In this document: one piece after another, positions 35,815 to 48,500 of the stretch | How the letters are laid out: each line of letters opens with the position of its first letter | Position numbering within the stretch: the stretch's first letter is position 1 | From: Macrostomum hystrix | Taxonomy: Eukaryota; Platyhelminthes; Macrostomidae | Reading direction: 5' to 3' | Length of the DNA stretch: 64,000 nt | Assembly: GCA_950097015.1 (NCBI GenBank) | Contig: CATNEN010000003.1 | Coordinates: forward strand, 11,561,501 to 11,625,500 | Translations under genes and position numbers: made by a program | Notes under the pieces: generated by a model | Seen by the model: the letters and a program-made list of their open reading frames with translations, nothing else | The model's database searches: none | What the model was told of the DNA's origin: nothing

Positions 35815-36165
35815 AAATCTCCCCTTTTTCTCTCACTCTCACTTTCGCTATCTTCCTCCTACTTTCCCATTATCTTTCGCTTTCTCTCCCCTTTCTCCTC
35901 TCCCTCTTTCTCTATCTCCCCCTCCCTCTTTCTCTTTCTCCCACTCCCTCTTTATGCTATCTCCCACTCCCTCTTTCCCCTTTCTCCCACTCCCTCTTTC
36001 CCTATCTCCCACTCCCTCTTTTCCTTTCTCCCACTCACTCTTTCTCTTTCTCCTACTCCCTCTTTCCCAATTTTCTTCCCTCTTTCTCTTTCTCCCCTCT
36101 CTTTTCCCCTTTCAGCTCCTTCTTTCCCGTTCCCCGACATATTTCCCTTTCTCCCCTTCCCTCAA
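35815..36165. repeat. CT-rich degenerate array in CAMSAP 3' region
   Basis: Imperfect units such as TCTCCCACTCCCTCTTTCCC of about 24 bp, strongly pyrimidine-biased on the plus strand. Probably within the CAMSAP 3' UTR or just beyond. Confidence 0.85.
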
Positions 36166-36343
36166 TCGTAACCATTTTTATAATGTAGTATTGGTTACAA
36201 TTTAATTTAAAGGCAATCTCGTGCTAAATTAAAAAAAGAATACCTTGTATAGATAGCCAGTGACAGCATGATATTAACACATTTTTATATTTGTTTCTCA
36301 ACTATTGCACCTTGATCTTCTAGTCCACAATTTATTACAGTTA

Positions 36344-36349
36344 AATAAA
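36344..36349 (+). other. Candidate CAMSAP polyadenylation signal
   Basis: AATAAA about 680 bp after the stop codon, past the CT-rich array. Confidence 0.3.
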
Positions 36350-39300
36350 TTTAACAGTTCATCGTAATAGAAGCTTATAATTTCCTAATGGTACTTCTAA
36401 TTTCTTTACTGTTTTCTTATCTTGTTTTAAATTATTGTCTATTATTTTATTTCCGCTGCTTACGATGTGATCCTACAGTTACTGTGTACTATGCACGGAG
36501 TCCAATCAATATCCAGTTAAAGAAACTGAAATATTTTTACTTGTTCGCATTCATCTGCTGGGTCCAATGGAGCTTGAACGTTGAAAATTTGCATCGTTCA
36601 TTACGTAACTTTAGTAACCATGGAAACAATTAAATTGCTGCTTTTTCTCAAATGTGTAGATACTGATTTTATTTATAAATATTTTAGCCGCGCCTTTTAA
36701 TTAGCTAGCTTCTAGTAGATAACTCTTGAAAAATTAACTTGCTTTCCAATGAGACAATTTCTACGCTTGTTTTAATTGCCTTTCTATAAATTCTTTTTTT
36801 TTAATAATCAGTTGATGCTATTTTTAGTACCAGTAGTAGTATGTACAGATTTGCATATGAGAGGTATATTGATGACCAACAATTTTACTGCTAGGGCGGT
36901 GTATTTTTTTATTTATTGGTGAATTTTTTATTAAACCCCGCAACAGCTAGAAACAACTGTTATTTACACATTGCAGCACCTGTATTTTAGTAAACCAATG
37001 CCCTTGTTGTTTGTTATGTTTACTTGGTATTTTTTATATATGAAACCAACTTAATAGTAGTGTCAGGCTTATATTCCAAGAAAAAGTTTTTTGTTTTTAT
37101 AGGTTTTCTAATTACTAAATATATTATTACTGACATCTGCTTTGACAGTTTCACTATTTGCTTCAAAATCGGCTGTTATCATTGCTATTTTTGTTCTAAC
37201 ACGCCTTGTTATTTTGTTTATTTTAATTTATCAAATTATAATGTCCACTTAATTGTAAAGTTTTAGACCTTTTTATTATTTTCTTGAACAAAACCTGTTT
37301 CATTTTTATTTCATTTTAAGTCATAAAATATCTGCGAGGTGAGCAAGACAAGCATTGAGGCTTAAAATATTTTAGACTGCTAATAAATAAGATTATGCTT
37401 TTAAGATTTGTCTGTATAATTACAATATGTTAGTCTGTGTTTTTATCTTCTTCTTTATCAAATTTTTCTCTGCTTTCGCTGTTTAGTTTTGTTTTATTAA
37501 AGAAGAGTATTTCATGTAGAACGCCCAACCTTGTGATATAATTGACTATTCTATTGCTTTCTCTCTGAACGGTCGTGATATTATTGATTTAATCTTAGAG
37601 AACTGAATAGTATAAAAAGAATTCCTTCTTCCTCGTGGTTTCCATTTTAAACATGTTTTTCATCATATTACTTTGATTGTTTTGATGCATTGTTTATCTT
37701 GTTATTCTGCAATCTTTAATTATATAGACCATGCACATCTCTTGGAAATACTTTCTGTCTGCGTGGACTATTATTTTATTTTAAGTGCAATTTACCACTC
37801 TAATATTGTTCGCTGATCATTTTATGGAGCTTCGTCCATAGTTGCGTTTTTTATTATTTATATATTGCTGACTAGTTAAACTTTTGTTAAAGTTTAAACG
37901 CTAGACAAAGCTTAAATTAGTTTCATTTCTAATGATCCTTTTCTTTAAGTTTTGTTCGCTTCATCTCTTGCTTTTTCAAATCAAACTGCCTTTGTGCTCT
38001 TTTTGCCAGCTCGCGTCAATTTCCTGCGATTTGCCGTTCTGAATATGTTTCAATTCGTTGCCATATTGCAAGTTGCAAGAACAATGTGTCCCTCCCTTTG
38101 CTTTAATTGCATCCGAATTAGTCAATTGAAATGTGTAATGACGATAAAAAAATCTAAATATAACTATAAATATTAACTCAAAGGGTTCCCAGTTAAGTTT
38201 ATGACTGTGACACAGTTAAACGTAATAGTAAGTTTTCTGTATGAAACTTACGCGTTGACTAGTATTTTTTTCGAAATCACAATTCATATAAAAAACAAAG
38301 AACAAAAAAGTAATTCATCAAAAAAGCAAAAAATAGTTTTTTTGAATCATTTGCCCTGGCTTGGCTTGCGGTACTTCACCTAAATGAAATACAAACTGTA
38401 TGTTTTAGGAAATTTCGCTATTTAACAAAACATTTAACACTATGTAAAACATTTAACAAAATTTAAAGCGGATTTCAGGAAGGCTTTAAAAGGACAAGGA
38501 AAGAAGAAATCTATGTTGTTTGCGTAAACGAAAGCGGGATATTTTAAAGGTAAAAATATATTTTAGCGCTATCTTTTGAAAATTAAACATTAACCTAATT
38601 TTAATACTATAAATATTTGTTGTTGCGCTAAATTTATACTATTCTTGCGTACATTTCTTATAAACGTTAATCAACGAGTACTTTTTAAACGCCGAGCTAA
38701 TTTACCTTTTTTAAAACAGTCAGAAAAAAGAAGGTGGGAATATTCGATGGTACGATCGATAAATCTGTCGTACTAAATGAATTTGTCATTTTGTTTATAA
38801 TTGACGCTGGATGTATGTATGTACAATCTGTGTGTGTTTGTGTGTGTACACAATGCCTGCTATAATTCGTATTTTCCCAATTACTTCTATATTGAAGTCC
38901 CCTGGACACTAGAGAGTGAGTCTAGTGACTTTAAGAGTCGAGACTTAAAGTACCAATTTTAATTCTATTAGCTAAATAAAAAACCCTAGGATATTTCAAA
39001 CTATTTAACTTTAAATGTAATCCATAGCTTATAGGCCATAGTAAGTGCATAATTTATAAACTACTGACACATTAGATAAGTTTATTTAGCAGTATATATT
39101 AGTCCTTTCTAGTCCTATGTCTAGTCCTATAGCTACTTTTTAACCTAAATTTTTTTTCACTAAAACAATTCAATTTTTCTTGTTTAAATTACAAATATAA
39201 GCCATTTAATATGTTAATTACCTATCAGTATTCTGGGGGCAAGATGCTTATAATATAGCTTTTGTATTTTAATTAGAAATTAATTTAACTAGCCTAATTA

Positions 39301-39506
39301 TGTAGTTCTTCTTAAAGTGTTGTCATTTGATTGCAGCTTTTTTATAAGTGTCATCTAATGACATAAGGTAAAAATTATTGTTTTTTTGTAAGTTGTATAT
39401 AATGCTTACTTGCTGTATCATCAAAAATGTGTATACCTTACCCTATAAAACAAACCTAGCTTCTAGTTCCTAGTTCCTAGTTCTAGAATCTAGTTCCTAA
39501 CTGTAG
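36350..39506. other. AT-rich intergenic DNA, no gene recognised
   Basis: Short open frames only. A GT-rich run near 38829-38848 and a few CTAGTTC repeats at 39460-39500 are the only local structure seen. Confidence 0.4.
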
Positions 39507-39520
39507 ACAGAATGGTCCCA

Positions 39521-40344
39521 GGTCATTTCAGTGACAAGACATTTCTGTGATAGTCATTTCGGTGACAGAATTGTTCAGTTTGGTGACAACTATATTTGCC
39601 CTAAATATGCTAAGAAAACAGCCTTCCATATGAACTATGCACACCTATAAAGGATTATTAAATAATAATTACAAATTTGTTTTAATTAATGTGTGGTGCC
39701 AATGGCAGGTCTTCATTTTTTTACTCTCCAATGGTACTTTTGAGTAGTTTATATACTTTCTACTTGAAAAATTGAAAATTAGCTTCAAACAGTTTTTCAA
39801 ACAGTTAAAGTGGCATTTGTCCCACTTCAGGTGACCTTCTGTCCAGAGGAGTGCTGTGCCAAGAGCAACGGCTGGCTTACAGAACGTGGAGTTGTGGCTT
39901 TTTCACTACTGGGCAGAATTTGAGGATGTAAGTCACACAATCCAGCAGCTGCTTAAAGCCTATGCGGCTATGCTCGCCTTGTCAATCCAAAACTTGAAAA
40001 ACGATTATTTAAAACGACAATCCAAAACGAAAAACGAAAAACGATAATAATGTGAAATTATTATCACATTCAATTAGATATGAATAACTATTGAAACTAT
40101 TGACTACTCATTAAATAATTTAATCATTTGAACTCATTTAAAGTAAAACCCAGACTTAAGCAGAGCAATGCAGCTTTTTATTAATAGCTATATCATTATT
40201 TAATAATACTTTATAAGTGTGCATAGTTCAAATGGAAGGCAGTTTTTTAAAACACATTTCTAGGTGTAAAAATAGTTGTCACCAATCTGACCAATTGTGT
40301 CACTGAAATGCGTGTCACTGAAATGTTTTGTCACTGAAATGACC
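39521..40344. mobile_element. DNA element with about 150-bp terminal inverted repeats
   Basis: Left arm 39521-39666 and right arm 40196-40344 are inverted copies: both outer ends read GGTCATTTCAGTGACA; then sub-repeated CATTTC.GTGACA, GGTGACAACTAT, a shared TGCCTTCCATTTGAACTATG (GCCTTCCATATGAACTATGC at the left) and ATTATTAAATAA at the inner ends. The inner 530 bp contain a GC-richer stretch (39846-39990) without a recognised protein. Long inverted repeats with internal sub-repeats suggest a non-autonomous Mutator-like (MULE) or foldback element. No clear target-site duplication was found; the true ends may extend to the ACAG at 39507. Confidence 0.8.
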
Positions 40345-40494
40345 TATGACTGACAAAACTGTACTAACCTAACTTAAGTAATTTTTGCTTTTTTACACTG
40401 ACAAAATCTGTTTTGTACAATATATGCGTCACAATTAAATTTAATTCTCAAAGTAGGCCTAATGTAATTGAGTAGCAACTTTGGACTAATAGTA

Positions 40495-41285
40495 TTTCAC
40501 TAGCCTTTTAGCCACCCCTCTAGGTGGCACAAACATAATCCAGTCTCAGATAGACAAATGTTTTAGCAGACAGAAAATGCCCTTAACTTGGGCAGCAAAG
40601 AACTAATTCCTCTAGTCCAGAAGGTAGCCTGATACATTTTACTAGTTTGGCATACATTTAGGTCTTCAATGGCCATTTGTGGACATTTGGCATACATTCA
40701 TATAAGTAAATCAAGTTGGCATATAAGCAATTTTAAACCTGGCATTATAAGGACATGGTAGGGGGCCTATAGCTATCCATTTGGCATATGTGAGCGTAAA
40801 AATTGGTGAGACATTTACTTCATAAATATCTTACTGAATCACAGATTCAAACTTAGGTCAATGAAATTTAGCCTTGCCTAGCTCTAGATTCCAACAATAC
40901 AGCTGTTCTAATAATTGATTAGGGAGTAAAAACTGCCTTTAAATTTAAGTATCTCTGCTAAGTGTAAAAAATTAAATCATATTGAAGTATGCACATTGTT
41001 TCACTTATAGTTAAAGCTCTGGTCATTTTTACAAATTAAATCAAAGCACTTAGCTATTGGGTCTAGGCAAAGGTAGTACATAGCTCAAAGGTTGCTTGCC
41101 TATTACTAACATATGTGTAAGTGACAACATTAATGATGCAATCATTACAAATTTGCAGTTTTGGGTCTCTTAAAAAAAGTTAATTTTTTACTTAAAAGTT
41201 TGTTTTTTGAAGTATTTAATTTTTTTCCGATTATTTTTTTCCAAAAAGGAATCTGCACAATCTCACAAAAAATTCTAATAAAATG
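40495..41285 (+). mobile_element. Dispersed element copy 2 (unexpanded)
   Basis: GGTGGCACAAACATAATCC, CAGATAGACAAATG, GCAGACAGAAAATGCC, GGGCAGCAAAGAACTAATTC and, farther on, GATGCAATCATTACAAATTT and TGCACAATCTCACAA align in order with 16700-17530. Only one copy of the segment that became a 24-bp array there is present here. The middle part is not clearly alignable by eye. Confidence 0.6.
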
Positions 41286-43214
41286 CAGTACATTAAAAAA
41301 ATGATTTTGGTATTCAGGCTGCAGACTGAATTAGTTTGTTGCCATTGCCACTGAAAAAGAACATGGTCAAACCATAAAGATAAAAATTGTTTTAACACAT
41401 ACACATATGCTGTCAAGCATTCAAGTATCTTTTTTAATTAGATTTTTTTATAAAATGATCCACACAATCTCAATAGTAAAATAAAACAATTTGGAAGATA
41501 AATATGTTTTGGAATTCAGATTAGGGATATATGTTTTAGGATAGACTGAAATATAAGTTTGAAAGACCTTGAAGATTTTGTATGGGGTGAGAAAATGAGT
41601 ACAATTTTTTATATTAAACATTTGCAAAGCACATTGGGCCAAAGCTATCACCAGTTAGAACTTATGCTTTGCTACAATGACATTTTATTTTGTGGACCAA
41701 AAAATCATGTTTCTAGCCAAAAAGACAAAACAAATTATTTTAGCTAGATAGGAAAGTATTATAGAGCAAAGAAATTAACAGTAATTAATAATATAGAACA
41801 ACAAAGCTAGAAATTTTCCTCTAGAACAAATAAAAAATTTTACCAAATGCATTTTTTACTTTTTGGAACAAGTGTAGTACTTTGATGATTCACAACCCAC
41901 ATTAGAAAAGAAGCAATAAAACAAAGGTTGTACAAATTACACAAATTAAATGATGTAATTTCAATTGTCATTCTGATTTCAAAGAAAATTTGAATCAAAT
42001 AGTGTGAAAGGCTACAGCTATTTTTTTTGGCTAGGCCTTAAAGTTTTTTAATAAAAAGTTAATGATAACAAATATTATTTTTTTTAATTAATGGTTTTTA
42101 TTTCAAATGGCATTAAGTCATATCATATAAATACTAGGGTTTTTTCTAAAAGTCATTTCCCTACTAAGCATAGCTCCTCCTATACTGCTCCAATTTGACT
42201 CAGCTGTTTTCAAATCTTGGCAACCAAACCACTTTTTGTTAAAGTTTTTAACATAAGAGCAATTTATTTTGAACAATATACTGAACAACAGAGTTAAACA
42301 TACACAAGAACTGTCTAGGATGGATGCTACAGTCAGCAAAAAAACTATATACGGTGGTTACTGCAAGCATTTTCATGCCCAACAGACATGTCACTAATCA
42401 TTCATCACTGTCATGAGTACCAGAAGCTTTCTCACAAAGCCACTAGATTCAAGAACTTTGCCATCTGTAGTGCAAAGAATCAATGGCACCAGCAAACTCA
42501 CTCTAGCACATCCCATGCAGTAAGCAGTGGCCAATTGATAAAGATAGAGCAATTAAATTACAAATTACCTTTCTAGATTGGCAGTGCTAACTCAGGTGAA
42601 ATTAATTTTAGATGGTTTGACATTATTTGGGTAAAAATGACTAGCTTTTGACTTCTTTGTTGCAGTAGGGCTGTGGGGCAGTGGAAAATTAGTAGCATCA
42701 CCTTTAAGTAAGCCTATTTTGATGTGTCTATAGCAAAATTGTACCAAAACAAAAAACACTATGTATATTAAAATGCTCAAATGACAATCTTTGCGCTAAA
42801 GTACACATTTTCAGAGTCAAAAGCAACAACAAAATTGGAGCAGTATAGCAAGAGCTATGTTCAGTTCAAGTGGAAAAGTTTTTAAAACACCACACATATG
42901 TGGATGCTTCTTCTCTATTATATTATTTGAATCTATTGTCTCCTCAACCAAAGCAGAAGTTTTATCAGTCATGCAGTAGTGTGCATATATCGATCTTAAC
43001 TTTAATTATTTTAGTTTTAACAAACAGTCTTGTAATCACTGCTATTTCATTTCTATTGAAGTAGTATAGTGAGTAGCAGAATTTCACTCAGCAAATTTTA
43101 CAACACATGGTAGTTTTAGTTCGAGTCATATCAGTAACTTTTAATGTCATTTATCCAGGAATAAGAGTTTTTGTATGGATAACACAACTATAACTGAATG
43201 ATTTCATAGCTTAC
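41286..43214. other. AT-rich intergenic DNA with one short inverted pair
   Basis: About 50-60 bp around AAATTGGAGCAGTATAG occur on the plus strand near 42833 and on the minus strand near 42190, each followed by a GAGCTATG. Probably two pieces of one dispersed repeat. No confident gene. Confidence 0.4.
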
Positions 43215-43334
43215 TACTGAATTTTTGTCTTTTTCTTCACTGCGTTTCTGTTCTGCAAAAAGCTTGGCAAAAATCTCTTTGAAGTCCCGCAATGGCAATG
43301 CCTTGAATGTAGCAAACTTAAAGCTTGAAGCAGA
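43215..43334 (-). CDS. Possible isolated exon of an unidentified minus-strand gene
   Basis: Exactly 40 open codons (SASSFKFATFKALPLRDFKE then IFAKLFAEQKRSEEKDKNSV) end at a consensus donor GTAAGC and follow an AG preceded by a pyrimidine-rich stretch, although the five A residues directly before the AG weaken the acceptor. Composition looks coding compared with surrounding AT-rich DNA. I recognise no family and found no sure partner exon; the minus-strand open frame ending at 42118 (with KKWFGCQDLKTAESNWSS) is one candidate. Chance is a real alternative. Confidence 0.25.
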
Positions 43335-44441
43335 CTTTTTTCAAGCAAAAAGGAAAAAACTGAAAATATGCAGATTCCTTTGGTTATGACATGGTGACCA
43401 AGAAACTGTGCAGTTTGTGTGTGTATGTACGAACGTTTACATTCACATATTGGCTACATTAAACAGCATAGATTATTTTTTAATCAGTTCAGAACAACAA
43501 TATAAATCCCTGATCGTTTCTTAATTGTGTGAAAACAAATTATGTCTGTTAACAACTTGATTTTGTATCCATGGTTGCTTGTATTCTAGTTATAGTTTTC
43601 AGTTAGCTTTGTTAATTAGTTTTTCAGAGGCTAATATAATTGGCTATTTGATTTTGACTTGACTGTCGTGAATCTTTAAACTTCTCAAAATTTCTGTTAC
43701 CATGGAGCTATAAAAACTCGCATTGTTCTTGAACTTTAATTCCATTTTTCCACGGGCAAAAAAATAGTACAGTATGCTTTTTCCCGTAGATAAGAAGTGC
43801 GTTAAAGGAAGGGCGGGTTGTTGTGGATGAAAATTGTTTTTTTAGACAAATTAAATAGATGAGAAGAATAGAGAGAGGATAACCGGCGAGAGATACCACA
43901 GACACGCGTACTTTTCTCTCCCACTGTGTCTTTAAATAGTTTGACTTTGCTTCACTTAAAATTTGTCAGTGTACAAACAAACTGTTGGATAGAAAGCTAG
44001 AATGGATAGAAAGATTGAGAAGAAAATTTGGAGGGTCCAAAAGGGTAGCCCGGTGCTGCACTGAAGAAAGGATAGTGTTTGAGCTGTCGAGGGGTAGTTG
44101 GGAACGGCACGCGGAGAGAGGAAGAGTTATCCCCCCGAGCCCACCCACCATCCTTTCGAAGTGTTCCCCAGGTTCACAGTTGCAGACTGTCTTTCTATTT
44201 CTCTACCTCTCTCTCGGCTTTTTCCTAACCCCCGTTTCCTCGGTCTTACTTAGGCGCTGTACGCAATCTGTAAAATTGCAGCCCTCTACTAGCGCTAACA
44301 AAAACCTACCCTCCTCCGCCGAGCCTATTGGCGCTTTAGATTTCTCCCCATGTAATCTGCTTCTATTTTAAATCCATTCTGTCCTTCTAGGCCTTTATAG
44401 AATGAGATAGGAACACATTAGACCGATTTAGCAGACTAAAC
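43335..44441. other. Upstream region of the first PIAS gene
   Basis: From about 43985 the sequence becomes GC-richer and contains a 128-codon open frame (43985-44371, MDRKLEWIERLRRKFGG...), which is probably 5' UTR or chance. A good acceptor-like CTGTCCTTCTAG lies at 44380-44391, 51 bases before the PIAS ATG, so the 5' UTR may be cis- or trans-spliced there. Confidence 0.4.
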
Positions 44442-45560
44442 ATGTCCTATTTAACTGAATTGAAACGCGAATATGAAGTCGCGTGTCGCGAATATTTTTA
44501 TTCGGCTTTAGCCGAGACCTGCAACAGCTTATCATCGGGCAATAATCTTTCTAATCTTCGTCATTATAGTACTTTATCTTGTCTTGCGGCAAGCCGTCCA
44601 GCAGCTGCCGGCACTATTTCAGCCCGACAACTGGATTCCCGCGCGCCGCCTCCGCCGCCGCCGCCGCAGCAGCAGCAGCAGCAGCAACAACTAGATTTTT
44701 CTTGGTTCAGCAATCCTCGCTTAGATTTTGATAATCAATCGCCAGCGCTGGGCATATTTTTGTTGCCAGACTTTTTAACTGATCTACCAGTTTTGCAGCA
44801 CTATCAGCAGCAGCAGCCTCCGCCCCCGCCGCCACCGCCACCGCCATCTCAGTTGGGGCAATTCTCCGAGTCATTCTTTGATTACCCGGCGTCTGATCAA
44901 CTGGCGCTGGCGCCATCGCTATCGGATTGTTACGCGTTCCTAAGCGCTAGCGGCTCGTTATCAGCTCCGTCTTATCCGCTTAACTCGCCAACTTCCTCTT
45001 CGTCTCTATCATTGGATAATTACAACGATAATAACAATAGTTTATTGATGATGCAACGAAGATCGACTAGGCAGACTAGGCCTCGGTTGGCCGATTTTTA
45101 TCCATCCTTGTCGCCGCCGCCGCCGCCGCCGCCATCGCAGTCCGGGCAGCGTCATCAACAGTCTTCCGCGTTGCATCTGCAGCCGCCTCCTCTTGTACCA
45201 TCCGTGCTCTATTCACCGTCGCCGCCGAATTCCGCTCCAATACTGGCCTCTCTGATGACCAATGCCGCTGGTGCCGCCAATTCGCTTCACCAGCTACCGC
45301 CGCAGATTCAGGCGTCGTCTCATAGTCGGTCCCAGCAGCAGCAGAGAGTACCTATGCCCACAGCTTTGCAGACTGCGTCTACAGCTAACGGTGGCCTCTT
45401 TACTCATTTGAAAGTGTCCGCCAATACTGCTGCTACAGCTGATCGCTATGGCAACGGTGGCGGTGGCAGCAACAGCAGCGGCAGTCAGGCTAGCGGCGTT
45501 TCTAATACATCTTCGTCTGGAAGCCATCGGCATCATCATCATCAGCTACATCATCATCAC

Positions 45561-45593
<33 letters not shown>

Positions 45594-48500
45594 CAACAAC
45601 AACAACAACGAAGCAATGTCAACAGCAGCGGTAGCAACAATTCTCGTAGCATTAGTGGCGCGAGTTTTCTGCAACAGCATCATCACCAGCATCATCATCA
45701 TCATCACCATCAACAGCAGCAGACTTCGAATTCTAATCCTGCTCTGATGGCTTGTCTAAATGGTGCTCATTCACACACTAGTACTGCTGCTGGTGAGTTT
45801 TCGGGTCGAAGAGGGGGTCTGTGGCAGAGCGGTTAACTCGTTTGCCTCAAGCGCGTTTTATGAACTATTTCCTCACTTCACCTGATCATTCGATCATTTA
45901 TGAGCAATTTCCTCACTTCACCTGATCATTCGATCATTTATGAACCATTTCCTCACTTCACCTGGTCTTTTGATCGTTATAGAGTTATTTTATTATGAAA
46001 GGCTTTTAATAATTGTATTGTTTAATTTCACAGTTCGACCGAAAAGGCGCAGCTCCAACTGTTTCTCGCCGACTCCGGCTTTGGCCGGCAACGAGACAGC
46101 AGCAGCAGCTTCTTCTAGTAGCACATCGTCGATATATGGCTCGGCTTCGTCTATTGTTGAGAAATTCTTGGCTAGTTCAAACAATCAATCCCTTGGAGTG
46201 CGACCCGAATCATTGCCGTTCTTTGAGCATCTGGGCACACTGCTTAAACCGACTAATCTGAAGCCAAGTAGTAGGAATAATCATTTCCAGCAACAGGTAA
46301 GTGACCTATCAATTTTAATTTTCTGTCATTATTTTCAGTCATTGCCCAGCATAATCCAGTCCGTCATTCTAGACGATCATTACCATTGTCATTCTAGACG
46401 GTCATATCTATTGTCATTCTAGTCGGTCATTACCATTGTCATTCTAGTCAGTCATTACCATTGTTATTCTAGTTGGTCATTACGCCTGTCATTCTAATTG
46501 GTCATTACGCCTGTCATTCTAGTCGGTCATTACCCCTGTCATTCTAGTTGGTCATTACCATTGTCATTCTAGTCGGTCATACCATTGTCATTCTAGTCGG
46601 TCATTACGCTTGTCATTCTTGTCGGTCATTACCATTGTCATTTTAGTCGGTCATTACCATTGACATTCTGGATGGTCATTATCCCGGTCATTCTAGACGT
46701 CATTACCCTGTCACTCTAGTCGGTCATTACCCTGTCACTCTAGTCGGTCATTACCCTGTCACTCTAGTCGGTCATTACCCTCCTTCCAACCCATGCCGCA
46801 GGCCTCCTGTGAGCTGGAGTTTTCAATCAGTCGTCAACAGGCCGAGCTGGTGCTGGCCCACAGAAGTCGGGATCAGTCAACAAATCGAACCGAATACGGA
46901 GTCCAGATCCTGCTGCGCTGCTTCCGCTCCCAGGCGGGCAGTCAACCGGACGCGTTTCCGCCCGGCATCAGCGTGTCAGTGAATAGCCAAGCAGTGCTGA
47001 ACCTGCCGAGTCCTCTGCCCTGCCGACCTGGCTGCGACCCTGTTAGACCCGGCCGACCGGTCAATATTTCCTGTGAGGACCATGCGTCTCTTGGATGAGA
47101 TTCTGACGCTCGGGCTTCCATAGGGATTCTAGAGAGCTTGGATCCGTATTGTAGAGAGTTGGGATCGTGATTAATAAGGGAGTTGAGATCGGAATCGATC
47201 GGAAGTTGATTTTTTAAACAAGGAGTTTAATAATTATTATATTAAACATGTTAGTCTACGGGTGTTTAGCGATTTGGGATATGCAGAAAATTAGGATCTT
47301 CAGAGAGTTGGGATCAGGATTAGTAGTTAGTTGGGATCCCGATTTAAAAAAGGAGTTGGGATCGGGATAGAAGGTAGTTGGGATCCCGATTCAAAAAAGG
47401 AGTTGGGATCGGGATAGAAGGTAGTTGGGATCCCGATTCAAAAAAGGAGTTGGGATCGGGATAAAAAGGGAGTAGGGGTCGGGATTAAAAGGGAGTTGTG
47501 ATCGGAATTAGTAGGGAGTCGGGATTGGGATTAGTAGGGAGTTAGGATCGGAGTAGGGTTTAGATATTATTAATCTAATTTGATCCTCTTTATCGTGTTT
47601 ATCCATTTCCCAATATCCCCATTTCCCTCGCTAATCGAAGGTCTTTGTCGCCTGCCTGCGTCTTCCTCCCAAGGCGGCAACCGGATCCGAGTCAACTGGC
47701 TCCACCGAGCCACCGACACGGCCTACTGCGTGTCCGTCTCCCTCGCCAGGGCGGTGTCGGCCAGCGACCTCGCCAGCCGGCTGCTGACCTCCCCAGGCCG
47801 CGTTAGGCCGGCCAGTCAAACTGTGTGTCAAATTCGACAACTGCTGATTGGCGGCGAAGAGGACGACGATGACGCAATCGTTGCCATGACAACCATAACG
47901 GCTTCGCTGAAATGTCCTCTATCGTGCGCCCGCATCGAGCTGCCGGTTCGCGCCGATGATTGCCGGCACATTCAATGCTTCGACGCCAAGGCTTATTTGT
48001 TGATGAACGAACGGCGAGCCACCTGGCGATGTCCGTCCTGCGATCGGCCAGCACCCTATGCCAGCCTTCACGTCGATGCTCACTTCAGAGCCGTGCTAGC
48101 CGAAGCTCCGCTCGGCGTTGATGTTGTGCGCTTCCTTGACGATGGCACTTGGCAACCAGCCACAGCGAGCGCATCATCAGAACCAGCAGCAGCAGCGGCA
48201 GCATCAGAGGCAGCAGCTGCCGTGTCTTCTCGCCAATCCCATCAATTCGCATCTGAAAACTTCTCCAGTGTTGTCATTGACGACGACGAAGACAACGATG
48301 AAGAGGACGCGTCTGCGGCTAAGCGCCAGAAGATCAGCAATGCTGAAGACAACAGGCGCTCATGCCAGCCTTCTCAGCATCCCGATATCATCGTTGTGGA
48401 TCTGACAGCGGATGATTCCAACGATTCAAACTGCTCAGCGTCAGCTGGCACAGATTCGAACTCTGACAATCCCCAGTCAGTCAGTTTCACTATGTACAAT

